Positions 22,836 through 32,725 of a stretch of 64,000 bases of DNA are shown here, piece by piece. Positions within the stretch are counted from its first letter, which is position 1; the number at the start of each line of letters is the position of its first letter. The stretch spans positions 62,001 through 126,000 of the forward strand of contig NZ_BOOY01000018.1 in NCBI RefSeq assembly GCF_016863475.1, written 5' to 3'. A program made the translations under genes and the position numbers. The notes beneath the pieces were generated by a model that saw only the letters and a program-made list of their open reading frames with translations, was not told the DNA's origin and did no database searches. Source of the DNA: Spirilliplanes yamanashiensis. GTDB lineage: Bacteria; Actinomycetota; Actinomycetes; Mycobacteriales; Micromonosporaceae.

Positions 22836-23885
22836 GTGACGCAGATAGTCCAGTTCTCCTCGCCGCACTGCGTGGAGGTCGTCGACCAGCCCGCCGGTGA
22901 CCTCGGTCCCGGCCAGGTGCGCGTGCGCACCAGCTACTCCGGCATCTCCGCCGGCACGGAACTGACGGCCTATCGCGGCACGAACCCGTACCTGAACAGG
23001 TCGTGGGACCCGGCGCAGCGGCTGTTCGTGGACGACGCCAGCGGCCTGACGTACCCGGTCGCCGGGTTCGGCTACTCGGAGGTCGGCGAGCTCGTCGAGG
23101 TCGCCCCCGACGTCGCGGACGACCCGGCGGTGCCGCCGGTCGGCGCGCAGGTGTGGGGCATCTGGGGGCACCGCGGCGAGGCCGTCCTGCCCGCCGCGGC
23201 CGTGCGCGGCCGTGCCGTGCCCGAGGGCCTCGACCCGATCGCGGCGACCTTCGCGCGGGTGGGCGCCGTCGCGCTCAACGCGGTGCTCGCCGCCGACGTC
23301 CACCTGGGCGAGACGGTGGCCGTGTTCGGCCAGGGCGTGCTCGGGCTGCTGGCCACCCGGCTGGTCCGGCTCTCCGGCGGCACCGTCGTCGCGGTCGACA
23401 CGGTGCCCGGCCGGCTGGAGAAGGCGCAGGAGTACGGCGCCGCCGCCGCCCTCGACGCCCGTGACGGCACGGTCGGCCCGCAGCTGCGCCGGCTCACCGA
23501 CGGCCGCGGCGCCGACGTGGCCATCGAGATCAGCGGCTCCTACCCGGCGCTGCACGAGGCGATCCGCGCGGTCGCGCCGGACGGCCGGGTCGTCGCCGCC
23601 GGCTTCTACCAGGGCGACGGCGCCGGGCTGCGGCTCGGCGACGAGTTCCACCACAACCGCGTCCAGCTGATCTGCTCGCAGATCGGCGGGGTGCCGCCGG
23701 CCGTCGCGGGCCGGTGGGACCAGAGCCGGCTCAACCGGACCTTCCTCCAGCTCGCCGTCGACCGCCAGATCGACCCCGTGGGCCTGGTCTCCCACATCGT
23801 CCCGGTGGAAGAGGCGGCGGAGGCGTACCGCATGCTCGACCGCCGTCCGCACGAGGCACTCCAGGTGGTGTTGAAGTTCTCATGA
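22836..23885 (+). CDS. medium-chain zinc-type dehydrogenase
   Basis: 349 aa from GTG 22836. MDR fold: GroES-like N-terminus with SGISAGTEL, central GYSEVGELVEV, and a Rossmann domain with VAVFGQGVLGLLATRL (about 165). The cysteine-rich structural zinc loop is absent, as in bacterial inositol/sorbitol-like members that keep only a catalytic site or none. The stop overlaps the next start by four bases. Likely NAD-dependent oxidation of a sugar or polyol in this cluster. Confidence 0.8.
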   Translation: MTQIVQFSSPHCVEVVDQPAGDLGPGQVRVRTSYSGISAGTELTAYRGTNPYLNRSWDPAQRLFVDDASGLTYPVAGFGYSEVGELVEVAPDVADDPAVPPVGAQVWGIWGHRGEAVLPAAAVRGRAVPEGLDPIAATFARVGAVALNAVLAADVHLGETVAVFGQGVLGLLATRLVRLSGGTVVAVDTVPGRLEKAQEYGAAAALDARDGTVGPQLRRLTDGRGADVAIEISGSYPALHEAIRAVAPDGRVVAAGFYQGDGAGLRLGDEFHHNRVQLICSQIGGVPPAVAGRWDQSRLNRTFLQLAVDRQIDPVGLVSHIVPVEEAAEAYRMLDRRPHEALQVVLKFS

Positions 23886-24700
23886 TCAAGATTTCCTGTC
23901 AGGAGCAGCTCCTGCCCGGCCGGACGCTGCAGGAGAAGTGGGAGTTCGCCCGGCACGCCGGCTACGACGCCATCGAGCTGCGCGGCCGCGCTGACTTCGC
24001 CTTCCGCGACCGGCTGCCCGAGCTGCGGGCCGCCGCCCGCGACGGGGTGCCCATGCCGTCGGTGTGCGTGGACATGCTGCACTTCCTCGGCGCCTTCGAC
24101 GCGGACCTGCGCCGCGACGCCGTCGAGCAGCTCAAGTCCCAGCTGTCGGTGATCGCCGAGATCGGCGGGCCGGGCGCGGTCGCCTGCACCCCGGCGTCGT
24201 ACGGCATGTTCTCCCGCCGGCTGCCCCCGTTCGAGCCGCCGCGCGGCGAGGACGAGGACCGGGCGGTCCTGCTCGACGGCCTCACCGAGCTGGGCGAGCA
24301 CGCCGCGCGCGAGGGCGCGACGCTCGTGCTCGAACCGCTCAACCGGTACGAGGACCACATGGTGAACCGGCTGGAGCAGGCGGTCGAGCTGGTCGACGCG
24401 GTCGGCCTGCCGTCGGTGCGGGTGCTGGCCGACACGTACCACATGAACATCGAGGAGGACGAGCCCACGACCGCGCTGGTCAAGGCGGCCGCGCACCTGG
24501 GCCACGTCCAGGTCAGCGACTCCAACCGGTTCCAGCCCGGCGCCGGGCACATCGACTGGGCCGCGCTGCTGGGCGCCCTAGACGCCATCGGCTACGACGG
24601 GCACCTGGCGCTGGAGTGCCGGCTGCGCGGCGAGCCGGCCGCCGCCGTCGCCGCCGTGCCGGGTTTCCTGCGCCGCCACGACCTGAGCGTCCGCGGATGA
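23882..24700 (+). CDS. sugar phosphate isomerase/epimerase-like TIM-barrel protein
   Basis: 272 aa. Xylose-isomerase-like (AP endonuclease 2) fold: GYDAIELRG at the first strands, LVLEPLNRYEDHMVN with the metal-binding Glu (about 145), VLADTYHMNIEE with Asp/His (about 180), HVQVSDSNRFQPGAGHIDW (about 210) and LALECR with the last Glu. The metal-ligand set Glu-Asp-His-Glu is complete. It overlaps both neighbouring genes by four bases, so the whole unit is coupled. The substrate is unknown. Confidence 0.83.
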   Translation: MIKISCQEQLLPGRTLQEKWEFARHAGYDAIELRGRADFAFRDRLPELRAAARDGVPMPSVCVDMLHFLGAFDADLRRDAVEQLKSQLSVIAEIGGPGAVACTPASYGMFSRRLPPFEPPRGEDEDRAVLLDGLTELGEHAAREGATLVLEPLNRYEDHMVNRLEQAVELVDAVGLPSVRVLADTYHMNIEEDEPTTALVKAAAHLGHVQVSDSNRFQPGAGHIDWAALLGALDAIGYDGHLALECRLRGEPAAAVAAVPGFLRRHDLSVRG

Positions 24701-25977
24701 TCGGCGACCTCGACCGGGCCTGCCGGCGGGTCCTGCTCGCGAACTGGCGGCAGCGCTCCACCGTGCCGGCCGCGCGGCTCTACCCGCACCAGTGGAGCTG
24801 GGACTCCGCGTTCATCGCGGTCGGGCTGCGCCACCTGTCCCCCGTCCGGGCGCAGCGGGAGCTGGAGTCGCTGTTCGGGGCGCAGTGGGACGACGGGCGG
24901 GTGCCGCACATCGTGTTCGACGTGCACGTCGCGGCCGACGCGTACTTCCCGGGCCCGTCGTTCTGGCGGTCCGCGGCCGTGCCCGGCGCGCCGGGGGTGC
25001 CGACCTCCGGCATCGTCCAGCCGCCCGCGCACGCCCTCGCCGCCTGGCTGACCTACCGCGCCGACCCGGCCGCGGCCCGGGCCCGCGGCTTCCTGGACCG
25101 GATCTACCCGCGGCTGGTGGCGTGGCACGACTACCTCACCACCCGGCGCGACCTGACCGGCAGCGGCCTGATGTCGATCGTGCACCCGTGGGAGTCCGGC
25201 ATGGACAACAGCCCGGCGTGGGACGAGCCGCTGGCGCGGGTCACGCCGGTGCCCACGACCGAGTTCACGCGGCGCGACCTCGCCCACGGCACGTCCGCCG
25301 AGCGGCCCACCGACGCCGACTACGGGCGCTACGTGCGGCTGGCCCGCGACTACCGCGACGCCGGCTACGCCGACGCCCGGCGGGCCGACGGGTTCGCCGT
25401 GGAGGACCCGCTGTGCAACGCGCTGCTCGTCACCGGCGAGCACGCCCTCGCGTCGATCGCGGCGGAGCTCGGCCGGGACCCGCGGCCGCACCTGGCGGCG
25501 GCGGACCGGCTGACCGACGCGCTCGTGGCCACGCTGTACGACCCGGCGGCCGGCATCTTCTTCCCGCGCGACGCGCTCACCGGCTCACTCGTCCGCTCCT
25601 GGTCCGTCGGCGGTCTGCTGCCGCTCGCCGTGCCCGGCCTGCCCGTCGCCGCCGAACTGGTCAAGACCGCGCTGAGCGACCGGTTCCGGCTGCGCGAGGC
25701 GTGCCCGGTGCCGTCGTACGACCTCACCGCCGCCGACCACGACGCCGCCCGCTACTGGCGCGGGCCGGGCTGGGTGAACACCAGCTGGCTGCTCTGGTAC
25801 GGCCTGGGGCTGCACGGCGAGACCTCGCTCGCGGACGACCTGCGCCACCGGCTGCTGGAGCGGGTGCGCACGGCGGGTTTCCGGGAGTACCTGGACCCGC
25901 TGACCGGCGCCGGCCACGGCACCGACGACTTCAGCTGGACCGCGGCGCTGACCCTCGACCTCATCCGGTCGGCATGA
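24697..25977 (+). CDS. GH63-like glycoside hydrolase (mannosylglycerate hydrolase type)
   Basis: 426 aa (alpha/alpha)6-barrel. YPHQWSWDSAFIAVGLRHL (about 30) and HPWESGMDNSPAWD (about 165) are the family signatures that carry the catalytic acid; RGPGWVNTSWLLWYGL (about 350) is the later barrel strand. No signal peptide, so it acts in the cytoplasm. The family hydrolyses mannosylglycerate, glucosylglycerate or related short glycosides. Coupled to the isomerase upstream and to the second glycosidase downstream by ATGA overlaps. Confidence 0.8.
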   Translation: MIGDLDRACRRVLLANWRQRSTVPAARLYPHQWSWDSAFIAVGLRHLSPVRAQRELESLFGAQWDDGRVPHIVFDVHVAADAYFPGPSFWRSAAVPGAPGVPTSGIVQPPAHALAAWLTYRADPAAARARGFLDRIYPRLVAWHDYLTTRRDLTGSGLMSIVHPWESGMDNSPAWDEPLARVTPVPTTEFTRRDLAHGTSAERPTDADYGRYVRLARDYRDAGYADARRADGFAVEDPLCNALLVTGEHALASIAAELGRDPRPHLAAADRLTDALVATLYDPAAGIFFPRDALTGSLVRSWSVGGLLPLAVPGLPVAAELVKTALSDRFRLREACPVPSYDLTAADHDAARYWRGPGWVNTSWLLWYGLGLHGETSLADDLRHRLLERVRTAGFREYLDPLTGAGHGTDDFSWTAALTLDLIRSA

Positions 25978-27776
25978 GCGGACACTCGATGGTGGCGGGC
26001 ACCACCTGCCTGCTGACCACCGGCGCCGGCGCCGACGTGACGGGCGCCGGCGACGACGGCCTGTTCGTCGACGACTGCCGCCACCTCTCGCGCCTGGCGC
26101 TGCGGGTGGGCGCCGGCCCGCTGCGGGTGCTGCGCGGCGGCGGTGAGTCGGTCGTGTGCACGCCGGAGACGCCCCGCCACGAGGACCCGCCGTACACGGT
26201 GGTGCGGCGCCGCCGCGTGCTGCCGGGCCGCCTGGTCGAGTCGGTCGAGCTGACCAGCTTCGTCGCCACGCCGCAGACCGTTGAGGTGGCCTACGAGGTG
26301 GCGGCCGACTTCGCCGACCAGTTCGAGCTGCGCTCGGCGCGCTCCTTCGACAAGTCCGACGCCGTCCGCGGCGCCGAGGTGGCCGACGGCCGGCTGGTCC
26401 TCTCCTACGCCCGGCGCGGCTTCGAGCGCACCACGACGGTCCGCACGGCGCCGCCCGCCCGGCTCACCGCCGGCGGCGCCCACTGGACGGTGTCGCTGCC
26501 GCCGATGGCGTCGGTCACGCTGCAGGTCTGCGTGGCGGCGGCCGGCGACGCGTCCCAGGACCCGAGGGCGACGCCCGCGGCGCCCGGCGACGACCTCACC
26601 CGGTGCGCCCGGAAGGGCCTGGCCGACCTGGACGCGCTGCGCATGCCCGCGCCCGGCGTGCCCGGCGCCGTCGTCCCGGCCGCCGGCGCACCCTGGTTCC
26701 TCACCCTGTTCGGCCGCGACAGCCTGCTGACCTCGCTGTTCGCCCTGCCGTACCGGCCGGAGCTGGCCGCCGGGACGCTGCGGGCGCTGGCGGCGGCGCA
26801 GGGCCGCGCGGACGACGAGTCCCGCGTGGAGCAGCCCGGCAAGATCCTGCACGAGCTGCGCAGCGGCGAGCTCGCCACCACGGGCGAGGTCCCGTACGCC
26901 CGCTACTACGGCTCGGTCGACGCGACCCCGCTGTTCCTCATGCTGCTGGCCGCCCACCACGAGACGACCGGCGACGACCGCCTGGCCGCGTCGCTGCAGG
27001 ACGCCGCCCGGGCCGCGGTCGGCTGGATGCTCGGACCCGGCGGTCTCGCGACGGGCTACCTGCGGTACCGCACCGACCTGCCCGGCCTGGTGCACCACTG
27101 CTGGAAGGACTCCGGCGACTCGATCGTCTTCCGCGACGGCACCCCGGCGGCCGGCCCCATCGCGGTCGCCGAGGCCCAGGGCTACGCCTACCGCGCCCTG
27201 CTCGGCACCGCCCGGCTCGCCACCCAGGTGTGGCACGACCCGGCCTGGGCCGCCACGCTCACCGCCACCGCGGCCGCCCTGCGCGACCGCTTCGCCACCG
27301 ACTTCCGCCTGCCGGACGGCTTCGTGGCCCTCGCCCTCGACGGCACGGGCACACCGGTCGACGCGCTCGCGTCCAACGCGGGCCACCTGCTGTGGTGCGG
27401 CCTGCTCGCGGACGACTGGGCCGCCGCGGTGGCCGACCGGCTGACCCGCGACGACTTCTTCTCCGGCTGGGGCATCCGGACGCTGGCCGCGGGGCAGACC
27501 CCGTACCACCCGCTCTCCTACCACCGCGGCGGCGTGTGGCCCCACGACACCGCCATCGCGGTGGCCGGCCTGGCGGCCGCCGGCCGGCGCGCCGACGCGG
27601 CGCGCGTCGCCGACGGCCTGCTCGCGGCCGCGTCGCACTACGGCGGGCGGCTGCCGGAGGTGATGACCGGCCTGGCCCGGGAGTCCGGGGCGGGACCGGT
27701 GCCGTACCCGCACTCGTGCTCGCCACAGGCGTGGGCGGCCGCCGCTCCCCTGCTGGTGCAGACCGCGCTGGGCTGA
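25974..27776 (+). CDS. amylo-alpha-1,6-glucosidase / glycogen-debranching-type protein
   Basis: 600 aa. The N-terminal GDE_N_bis beta domain begins VAGTTCLLTTG and LFVDDCRHLSRL, the standard entry of this family. The C-terminal (alpha/alpha)6 barrel includes PWFLTLFGRDSLLTSLFALP (about 245), QPGKILHELRSGE (about 285) and YHRGGVWPHDTAIA (about 520). No signal peptide. It ends the coupled four-gene unit. Together the two glycosidases suggest intracellular degradation of an imported or stored glycoside; no importer gene is in the cluster. Confidence 0.82.
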   Translation: MSGHSMVAGTTCLLTTGAGADVTGAGDDGLFVDDCRHLSRLALRVGAGPLRVLRGGGESVVCTPETPRHEDPPYTVVRRRRVLPGRLVESVELTSFVATPQTVEVAYEVAADFADQFELRSARSFDKSDAVRGAEVADGRLVLSYARRGFERTTTVRTAPPARLTAGGAHWTVSLPPMASVTLQVCVAAAGDASQDPRATPAAPGDDLTRCARKGLADLDALRMPAPGVPGAVVPAAGAPWFLTLFGRDSLLTSLFALPYRPELAAGTLRALAAAQGRADDESRVEQPGKILHELRSGELATTGEVPYARYYGSVDATPLFLMLLAAHHETTGDDRLAASLQDAARAAVGWMLGPGGLATGYLRYRTDLPGLVHHCWKDSGDSIVFRDGTPAAGPIAVAEAQGYAYRALLGTARLATQVWHDPAWAATLTATAAALRDRFATDFRLPDGFVALALDGTGTPVDALASNAGHLLWCGLLADDWAAAVADRLTRDDFFSGWGIRTLAAGQTPYHPLSYHRGGVWPHDTAIAVAGLAAAGRRADAARVADGLLAAASHYGGRLPEVMTGLARESGAGPVPYPHSCSPQAWAAAAPLLVQTALG

Positions 27777-27915
27777 GGGCCGCCCCGCACGTCGTACGAG
27801 GACTGCGCCGGTTCGTCCGATGACCCGGCGGTGCGGCGCTGCACCCGGGCTTGGTCTCACCTACTCGCCGCCGACGGCCCGCTAGCGATCTTCAGCGCCC
27901 AGGGCCGTTCCTGCG

Positions 27916-28803
27916 CTACCGGCTCGCGTCGCAGGCGTGACCGTCGCCGTCGCGGTCCAGCTCGGCCCGGTAACCAGGCTCGCCACGCCGCAGTGGCGCC
28001 CGGCCGGCTGCCCGCACCTCCGCGCAGGTGGCGAAGAACTCACCCGGCGGCAGTTCGGCCGCCGCAGACGGCGGACTCGCCGGGAGCAGCGTCAGGGTGG
28101 CCGGGCTGCCCCTGATCGCGCTACACCGGAGCAGCTGCGCGCCGATGGCGTCGCGCATCGACGGCGTGAGCCTCAGCCGGTACCCGCTGAGTACGCGGGT
28201 GAACCGAATGGCATACGTGCACCGGTAGGACCGGTCCGGCGGCAGCCAGGAGTCCGGCCCGGAGTCGCGCTTCTGCTGGTTGGCTGAGGCGTCGACGGCG
28301 AGCAGGTTGGCTGGGTCGTTGGCGAACCTGACCCGGTCCTCCTGTACCCACCGGTCGGCGCCGAGCTGCCAGGCCAGGGCCAGCGGCACCACGTGGTCGA
28401 CCTGGATCGCGGCCGGGTCGGTGGCAAAGTCGATGTGGCGGCCGGTGTACGGGTCGTCCAAGACCCCCGCGGTCACCTCGCACCCGCGGCTCTCGACTCC
28501 CGTCAAGTCGCGGCGGAGCACGTCGTCGCGAGTGTCGCAGCCGTTGCCGTCGACGTCCTGCCACGCCGGGCCGAACATGGCCTCGCGGTCGTAGCCGGTC
28601 CTCGCGCCCCGACCACCCGACGGCACATGCGCGAGCATCGACCGGACGGCAACGAGCTGGGCGGCGACGTCCGCCGACATCGACGGCGGCGGCGACGAGT
28701 GCGGCGGCGACGGCTCCGGTAGGACCGGCGACGGACTGCCGCCGGTCGTGCAGCCACCGGACAGGGCGAGTAAGGCCGCCACGGCAAGCAGCCGCCCGCT
28801 CAT
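27916..28803 (-). CDS. secreted HNH nuclease lipoprotein with Excalibur domain
   Basis: 295 aa. A lipobox (ALSGGCTTG) follows the signal peptide and is itself followed by a Pro/Ser linker. The nuclease core (about 80-200) is the DUF1524/GmrSD-C type: DVDGNGCDTRDDVLRRDL, VDHVVPLALAW with the HNH histidine, then NDPANLLAVDASANQQKRD. The C-terminus (about 255-295) is an Excalibur calcium-binding domain, FATCAEVRAAG to DRDGDGHACD. Extracellular DNA degradation is the likely role. The start is four bases after the TerD-like gene, so it is part of the Ter transcript. Confidence 0.85.
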   Translation of the reverse strand: MSGRLLAVAALLALSGGCTTGGSPSPVLPEPSPPHSSPPPSMSADVAAQLVAVRSMLAHVPSGGRGARTGYDREAMFGPAWQDVDGNGCDTRDDVLRRDLTGVESRGCEVTAGVLDDPYTGRHIDFATDPAAIQVDHVVPLALAWQLGADRWVQEDRVRFANDPANLLAVDASANQQKRDSGPDSWLPPDRSYRCTYAIRFTRVLSGYRLRLTPSMRDAIGAQLLRCSAIRGSPATLTLLPASPPSAAAELPPGEFFATCAEVRAAGRAPLRRGEPGYRAELDRDGDGHACDASR

Positions 28804-28807
28804 GCGC

Positions 28808-29485
28808 TCACTTACGTCCAGCGGTCCAGCGTAGGCCCCAGCCGTATGCCCGGTCCAGAATCTGCTGGTCGCCTCGGACGTATCGGACCTCGCGTCGGAT
28901 CGACAGCTCGGCGCCCGTGTTCTCCAGCATCGCGATGGCGCACATGGGCGACTTTTCATCGTGCTCGTCGAGGCGCACCTCCACCTGCGGCCCAACGACC
29001 GGGAACAGGGTGACGACCCCGTCCGCCGCGGCCCAGCTGGGCACGCCCTCATAGATGAAGGCAAAGACGAGGATCCGTGAGATGTGGTCGAGCTGCCGCA
29101 GGTCGACGTGCAGGTTCTCGCCAGCCGTATTGGTGCCGCTGCGGTCGTCGCCGTCGAGCCAGCAGATCGGCTGCGGGCCGAACCCGTGCTGGTCGCGGAA
29201 CGCGTTGCCGAGCGCCTGCACGACCCCCTTCGAGCCGTCGGTGTACTCGAACAGGCAGCCGAGATCGAGGTCGATGCCGGAAGTCTTGCGCCGGAAGAGC
29301 CTGCCGCTCGACTGCTGCGGGCGCGCGTTCCAGTTCAGGTTGACGCGCAGGGTGCCCGCGGCTGCCGTCCGCTTGTCTAGCGAGACCGTCGGCGCCGACT
29401 TGGTTAGCGTCACCTTGGACAGCGAGACCGGGGGCGGCCCGCCCACCGGACCGTTCTCCGGACGCTTTGTGTAATCGATGGGCAC
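28808..29485 (-). CDS. TerD-domain protein
   Basis: 225 aa from GTG 29485 (GAGGAAT seven bases upstream). N-terminal VSLSKVTLTKSAPTVSL and GIDLDLGCLFEYTDG give the TerD/CABP pattern with Ca-binding acidic residues; a later VFAFIYEG strand matches TerA-type members. Longer than classical TerD (about 190 aa), with an extra C-terminal strand region. Lies 26 bases after DUF475 and four before the nuclease gene, in one operon. Confidence 0.8.
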   Translation of the reverse strand: MPIDYTKRPENGPVGGPPPVSLSKVTLTKSAPTVSLDKRTAAAGTLRVNLNWNARPQQSSGRLFRRKTSGIDLDLGCLFEYTDGSKGVVQALGNAFRDQHGFGPQPICWLDGDDRSGTNTAGENLHVDLRQLDHISRILVFAFIYEGVPSWAAADGVVTLFPVVGPQVEVRLDEHDEKSPMCAIAMLENTGAELSIRREVRYVRGDQQILDRAYGWGLRWTAGRK

Positions 29486-29511
29486 TGCTCATTCCTCACT
29501 CGAGTGGTCGG

Positions 29512-30666
29512 TCATCGCGATCCGACCAACATTTCGCGGCGTTCCTCGGCGGCGGCCGCGAGACCACCGCGGCGATTGCGGACCAGCGACGAGATGAGCG
29601 CCGCCGTGATGAACGCGACTCCGATGAGGCCGGTGATGATCTCGGGCACCTCGTGCCGGATGCTGATGAGCAGGATGGTGGCCAGCGCGCCGATCGCCCA
29701 GTGCGCCCCGTGCTCGAGGTACACGTACTCGGCCAGCGTTCCCTTGCGCACGAGATAAATGGTTATCGAACGGATGTACATCGCGCCGACGCCGAGCCCC
29801 ACCGCAATGATGAAGATGTCCTGGGTGATCGCGAACGCGCCGATGACCCCGTCGAAGGAGAATGACGCGTCCAGCACCTCGAGGTACAGGAACAGGAAGA
29901 ACGCGGCCTTGCCGGTCACGATCTTGACGGTGTTGCCCCGGCCACGCGCGGGTGCCGCCGCGTCGAGTGACGCCTGCACGTTGACGGCGTCGCCGTGAAT
30001 GCCGGCCAGCTCGCTATCGTCCTCGGTGCCCTCAGACTCGAACAGCTCGCCGAGCGCGTTGACAAGGACGTAAGTGACGATGCCCAGCGAACCCGCGATC
30101 ATGACGGTGCCGGGCTCCTCGGCGAGCGCCTGCGCCACGACGATGAGGCACCCGAGTGCCACCACGACGGCGAGCTGGTCCAGCTTGCCGATCCGGCCGA
30201 GCGGCCGTTCCAGCCAGCTCAGCCAGGTGACCGCGCGGTCCTCGAAGATGAAGTCGAGGAACAACATCAACAGGAACGCCCCGCCGAACGCGGCGATCAT
30301 GGGGTGCGCCTCGTGCAGCAGCGCGGCGTAGGTGCCCGGCTCGTCGACCGAGCCGCCCGCCAGCGCCAGCCGAACCGCCTCGACGGGGTTTAGCTGCGCC
30401 GTGACCCCGACCAGCAGGAGCGGGAACAGCAGCCGCATCCCGAAGACGGCGATGAGGATGCCCACCGTCAGGAACAGGCGGCGCCAGGCCTCGTCCATCC
30501 GCTCCAGCACGGTGGCGTTGACAACCGCGTTGTCGAAGGAGAGCGAGATCTCCAGAACGCACAGGATGGCCACCAGGACGAAAGCCTCCGGCCCGCCGAG
30601 AAACAGCGCGCCCGCGAGGGCGACCGCCGTCACGGTCAGGGACCAGCCGAAGGTTTTGAAGAACAT
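29512..30666 (-). CDS. DUF475 / TerC-like integral membrane protein
   Basis: 384 aa from ATG 30666 (GGAGGAG 6-7 bases upstream). About nine membrane helices. The acidic metal-site motifs of the TerC superfamily occur twice: [14 protein letters not shown] (about 43) and [17 protein letters not shown] (about 255). TerC-type proteins are proposed to export or handle metal ions at the membrane and work with TerD-like calcium proteins. First gene of the minus-strand Ter transcript, divergent from the terD-telA operon. Confidence 0.88.
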   Translation of the reverse strand: MFFKTFGWSLTVTAVALAGALFLGGPEAFVLVAILCVLEISLSFDNAVVNATVLERMDEAWRRLFLTVGILIAVFGMRLLFPLLLVGVTAQLNPVEAVRLALAGGSVDEPGTYAALLHEAHPMIAAFGGAFLLMLFLDFIFEDRAVTWLSWLERPLGRIGKLDQLAVVVALGCLIVVAQALAEEPGTVMIAGSLGIVTYVLVNALGELFESEGTEDDSELAGIHGDAVNVQASLDAAAPARGRGNTVKIVTGKAAFFLFLYLEVLDASFSFDGVIGAFAITQDIFIIAVGLGVGAMYIRSITIYLVRKGTLAEYVYLEHGAHWAIGALATILLISIRHEVPEIITGLIGVAFITAALISSLVRNRRGGLAAAAEERREMLVGSR

Positions 30667-30902
30667 TAATTTCTCCTCCGAAAGGATGCCCGGCAACGCT
30701 AGCCAATCGTGAAGTGAAACGCGCGGGCATTGCCGATTCCCGGCGTGGCGTCGAACGGGCTGGTAGGTTGTCGGCCGTCGTGTCCAGCCCTGCCGATCGG
30801 CGCGAAAGCCGCGCCAACCACGCGGGGCGGACTACCATTACGGGCGCATTCCGAGGAGTCTTCTCATTGCACTGCCCGGCACCGGAACATCAGGAGGACC
30901 GA

Positions 30903-31481
30903 ATGTCCGTCAGCCTCACCAAGGGTGGCAACGTCTCGCTGACCAAGCAGGCGCCGAATCTGCGCGTGGCCCTGGTCGGGCTCGGCTGGGACGAGCGGGC
31001 GACCACCGGGGCTGCCTTCGACCTTGACGCCAGCGCCCTCATGCTTAACGGCTCCGGCAAGATCCTGTCCGACGCGCACTTCGTCTTCTTCAACAACCTC
31101 GTCAGCCCCGACGGCTCCGTGAAGCACACCGGCGACAACTTGACAGGTAACGGCGACGGTGACGACGAGTCGGTCCTGGTCGACCTCGGCGCGGTGCCGG
31201 CGGAGTGCGAGAAGATCACCTTCCCTGTGTCGATCTACGAAGCCGAGCAGCGGTCCCAGTCGTTCGGGCAGGTCCGCAACGCGTTCATCCGGGTCGTCGA
31301 TCAGGACACCGGCACTGAGCTGGCCCGGTACGACCTCACCGAGGACGCGTCCACCGAGACAGCGATGATCTTCGGCGAGCTCTACCGGCACAACGGCGAG
31401 TGGAAGTTCCGCGCCGTCGGCCAGGGCTACGCCTCCGGCCTGGCGGGCATCGCCCGCGACTTCGGCGTCAACGTCGGCTGA
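30903..31481 (+). CDS. terD: TerD-family calcium-binding stress protein
   Basis: 192 aa, full length. Starts [16 protein letters not shown] after a CAGGAGG. Calcium-binding residues are seen in [11 protein letters not shown] and [14 protein letters not shown], and the conserved [19 protein letters not shown] closes the domain. Closely similar to the TerD at 34578-35162. Heads the plus-strand operon terD-telA-unknown-TerD-like-unknown. Confidence 0.92.
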   Translation: MSVSLTKGGNVSLTKQAPNLRVALVGLGWDERATTGAAFDLDASALMLNGSGKILSDAHFVFFNNLVSPDGSVKHTGDNLTGNGDGDDESVLVDLGAVPAECEKITFPVSIYEAEQRSQSFGQVRNAFIRVVDQDTGTELARYDLTEDASTETAMIFGELYRHNGEWKFRAVGQGYASGLAGIARDFGVNVG

Positions 31482-31520
31482 CCCGGCCCGCGGCACCCCT
31501 CTGCCGAAGGAGGCAGCATT

Positions 31521-32708
31521 ATGTCCGAATTGGATCTCGGCAAGCCGGGCGGCGGGCTGGTCCTCACGCCGCCCGAGGCGATCGTCGTCGTCGAACCGGA
31601 GCAGGCTGCCGGGGCGGTACCCGTCACCACCGAGAAGCAACGAGAGCTGCGCACCAAGGCGGCCGCCTTCGTCGACGAGCTGGCGGCGCTCGACACGAAG
31701 TCTCCTGCCTTCACCCAGAAGGTCACCTCGATCACCACCATGGGCGACGAGGAGATGCGCTCCGCCGCGTCCATGTCGAACCGCATGCTGGAGCGCCCGG
31801 CGGCCGCGCTTGGCAAGAACCGTGGCGCCGGGGATGCGCAGAGCCGGGTGGCGAAGACGCTGACCGACCTGCGCATCACCGTCACCGAGCTCGACCCCAA
31901 GCGTGCCGACCTCACCGGAGCGCGCAAAGTACTTAAGTGGCTGCCCGGCGGCGACCGGCTGGACCGCTACTTCGCCCGGTACCAGTCCGCCCAGTCGCAG
32001 CTCAATGCCATTATCAAGGCCCTCGACTCCGGCCAGGACGAGCTGCGCAAGGACAACGCGGCGATCGAGACCGAGAAGGCCACCATGTGGGCCATGATGG
32101 GGCGGCTCAGCGAGTACAACCAGCTGGCGGCGGCGCTGGACGAGGCCATCGATGCGAAGGTCGCGGCGCTCGAGGCCGGTGGCCGTACTGAGGACGCGAA
32201 CACCCTTCGCTCAGACGCCCTGTTCCCGGTGCGGCAGCGGCGCCAGGACCTGATGACCCAGATGGCCGTCAACGTGCAGGGCTACATGGCGCTCGACCTC
32301 ATCCGGCGCAACAACCTGGAACTCATCCGCGGCGTTGACCGGGCGCAGACGACGACGATCGCCGCGCTGCGCATTGCCGTCATCGTCTCTCAGGCGCTGT
32401 CCCGCCAGAAGCTCGTCCTGGACCAGATCAACGCCCTCAACACGGTGACGTCCAACCTTATCGAGTCAACGTCGGAGCAGCTTCGCACGCAGGGCGCCGC
32501 CATCAACCAGCAGGCGGCTACGTCGACCGTGGACGTGGCGAAGCTGCAGGCGGCGTTCGACAATGTGTTCGCCACGATGGACGCGGTGGACACGTTTCGC
32601 GGCCAGGCGGTCAACTCCATGGCGCAAACGGTCCAGGCGCTCGAGGGCCAGATCGCGCGGGCCAAGCCGTACCTGGAGCGGACCCGGCGCGGCGAGGTGA
32701 CCGGCTGA
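31521..32708 (+). CDS. telA: TelA-family toxic-anion resistance protein
   Basis: 395 aa; AAGGAGG eight bases before the ATG. Long alpha-helical protein of the TelA family (PF05816): GDRLDRYFARYQSAQSQLN about residue 155, then extended helices through TVDVAKLQAAFDNVFATMDA. Cytoplasmic or membrane-associated; members confer tellurite resistance or antimicrobial tolerance by an unknown mechanism. 39 bases after terD. Confidence 0.9.
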   Translation: MSELDLGKPGGGLVLTPPEAIVVVEPEQAAGAVPVTTEKQRELRTKAAAFVDELAALDTKSPAFTQKVTSITTMGDEEMRSAASMSNRMLERPAAALGKNRGAGDAQSRVAKTLTDLRITVTELDPKRADLTGARKVLKWLPGGDRLDRYFARYQSAQSQLNAIIKALDSGQDELRKDNAAIETEKATMWAMMGRLSEYNQLAAALDEAIDAKVAALEAGGRTEDANTLRSDALFPVRQRRQDLMTQMAVNVQGYMALDLIRRNNLELIRGVDRAQTTTIAALRIAVIVSQALSRQKLVLDQINALNTVTSNLIESTSEQLRTQGAAINQQAATSTVDVAKLQAAFDNVFATMDAVDTFRGQAVNSMAQTVQALEGQIARAKPYLERTRRGEVTG

Positions 32709-32725
32709 GCGCGGGCTGACGACCG

